Shown here in pieces: positions 6,473 to 6,926 of a stretch of DNA of 6,926 nt. The first letter of the stretch is position 1, and each line of letters begins with the position of its first letter. The notes under the pieces were generated by a model that searched no databases, was not told the origin of the DNA, and was given only the letters and a program-made list of their open reading frames with translations. Source of the stretch: CTSoil-075 sp964292325 (lineage in GTDB: Bacteria > Bacillota > Negativicutes > DSM-13327); contig CAXYVG010000149.1 of NCBI GenBank assembly GCA_964292325.1, positions 1-6,926 on the forward strand, written 5' to 3'. Position numbers and translations under genes: made by a program.

Positions 6473-6673
6473 ATATTTGAGCCACTTTCCAACAGATTTG
6501 TTGATTATGAAGATTTGATGAAACCAATTCTGATGGATTTTTTAAGAGCTGTGTATGATCAATTGGCTGGCTTTTGTTCGAAGGAGTTATACTTGAAAAA
6601 TGCAAAAGAATTTTTGTCAGAGGACGTTCATTTTGCGAATATCGAACTCCTGTGCCGCAGTGGTCGGAGGTAA
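6473..6673 (+). pseudogene. 3' remnant of an unidentified plus-strand gene
   Basis: An open frame of 66 codons between stops reads like genuine protein, with a helix-like pattern (FVDYEDLMKPILMDFLRAVY, then LYLKNAKEFLSEDVHFANIE). It lacks a credible start: the in-frame ATG at 6518 and TTG at 6515 have no ribosome binding site. A TTG at 6593 follows AAGGAG (6581-6586) by six bases and would give a 26-residue peptide, which could be chance. The frame runs into the third repeat copy near 6647, which supplies the last residues and the stop. The terminator at 6762-6788 may be the original end of this transcription unit. Family not recognised. Confidence 0.4.
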
Positions 6674-6720
6674 TCGTTTTTATGGATCTTCTCCTCCGGC
6701 AGACACCCCCTTAGCAGGAG
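6647..6720. repeat. Triple-hairpin repeat element, degenerate copy 3
   Basis: Two CTCC...GGAG units lie at 6647-6669 (23 bp) and 6694-6720 (27 bp), separated by 24 bp. The 24-bp gap and 27-bp last unit match units 2 and 3 of the other copies. The position where unit 1 would fall (about 6592-6622) ends in GTCAGAG but has no CTCC opening, so that unit is decayed or absent. The end of unit 2 (GTCGGAGG, 6663-6670) can also pair with the start of unit 3 (CCTCCGGC, 6693-6700), with one wobble. Confidence 0.5.
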
Positions 6721-6761
6721 CTGGCACGGCGTTACCGAAGCCCTTAACCAAGATACCCAGT

Positions 6762-6788
6762 CCGTCTCAAATCGAGGCGGGTTTTTTT
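6762..6788 (+). terminator. Rho-independent terminator before the GntR gene
   Basis: CCGTCTC (6762-6768) pairs with GAGGCGG (6774-6780) with one G-U wobble around a 5-base loop, followed by G and seven T residues. No intact plus-strand gene precedes it, so it probably ended the gene whose remnant lies at 6473-6673. The GntR promoter starts 10 bases downstream. Confidence 0.85.
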
Positions 6789-6798
6789 ATTTTCCGAC

Positions 6799-6827
6799 TT
6801 TACATCTGTTAACTACTGTTATATACT
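6799..6827 (+). promoter_or_regulatory. Promoter of the GntR-family gene
   Basis: TTTACA (6799-6804) and TATACT (6822-6827) are separated by exactly 17 bases, each one base from consensus. Transcription would start near 6834, giving a short leader that contains the G-rich ribosome site. Confidence 0.7.
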
Positions 6828-6830
6828 GTT
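6804..6830 (+). promoter_or_regulatory. Three phased CTGTT repeats (possible operator)
   Basis: CTGTT occurs at 6806-6810, 6816-6820 and 6826-6830, a period of exactly 10 bases. The second and third copies are longer (TACTGTT at 6814-6820 and 6824-6830). The array fills the promoter spacer and covers the -10, so a protein bound there would block transcription. Autoregulation by the GntR-type product is a reasonable inference. Confidence 0.45.
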
Positions 6831-6859
6831 TTTTGAAAGGGAGGGGGAGTCGTTTCGGG

Positions 6860-6926
6860 ATGAAAATCATTATTCAGCACAATTCGATGGTACCGATCTA
6901 TGAGCAACTGGTGAATCAGATCAAGT
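6860..6926 (+). CDS. GntR-family transcriptional regulator, N-terminus only (YtrA-like)
   Basis: Only the first 22 codons are inside the window. They begin MKIIIQHNSMVPIYEQLVNQ, typical of the start of GntR regulators, especially the short YtrA type: a short beta strand, then PIYEQLVNQIK, the opening helix of the winged-helix DNA-binding domain. The ATG is preceded by a purine-rich GGGAGGGGGAG (6839-6849), ten bases upstream, somewhat long spacing but the only good site; no alternative in-frame start lies between. YtrA-type genes usually sit first in an operon with ABC transporter genes, so such genes may follow beyond the window. The promoter and phased CTGTT repeats just upstream fit autoregulation. 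Confidence 0.8.
   Translation, partial: MKIIIQHNSMVPIYEQLVNQIK

Noticed and set aside
6720..6790. Possible T-box or other riboswitch before the GntR gene
   Set aside because: A GGCACGGCG stretch and a terminator invite the idea, but the conserved T-box core and specifier-stem features are missing, and the terminator precedes the GntR promoter instead of lying in its leader.
6600..6812. 70-codon plus-strand frame ending in the terminator
   Set aside because: It reads through repeat copy 3 and the terminator stem and T-tract, has no ribosome site, and lies out of frame with the better remnant at 6473-6673.

Overview
The window reads as chromosome of a low-to-medium GC Gram-positive bacterium, most likely a lactic-acid-type Firmicute (Lactobacillales; Trichococcus or another Carnobacteriaceae is a guess). 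The grounds are strong AGGAGG-type ribosome binding sites, TATAAT promoters with TG extensions, a lipoteichoic-acid-synthase-type enzyme and a YtrA-like GntR regulator start.

Positions 1-4312 hold three separately transcribed plus-strand genes. They encode a polytopic LtaS-type phosphoglycerol transferase (72-1925), a GT-B fold glycosyltransferase (2192-3256) and a membrane-anchored NERD-domain protein (3574-4257). Two rho-independent terminators (1938-1976 and 4264-4312) isolate them. The glycosyltransferase is bracketed by two copies of a roughly 128-bp element (2016-2144 and 3275-3402). Each copy is three CTCC...GGAG hairpin units with nearly fixed spacing; a third, decayed copy lies at 6647-6720.

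Positions 4427-6148 (minus strand) hold a strongly AT-rich three-gene operon read from a promoter near 6276-6281. In order it encodes a charged helical protein of unknown family (175 aa), a SecB-like chaperone (153 aa) and a PD-(D/E)XK-type nuclease candidate (259 aa). The genes overlap by 47 nt and then by 1 nt, so they are probably made together. The combination resembles a horizontally acquired defence or toxin-antitoxin-chaperone cassette and is the best candidate here for an undescribed system.

Positions 6149-6926 are a scar-like zone: the cassette promoter, the 3' remnant of a plus-strand gene (6473-6673) that runs into the third repeat copy, a terminator (6762-6788), then a good promoter with three helically phased CTGTT repeats and the first 22 codons of a GntR-family regulator that leaves the window. 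The remnant and terminator suggest the cassette landed in, or replaced part of, an older plus-strand gene.
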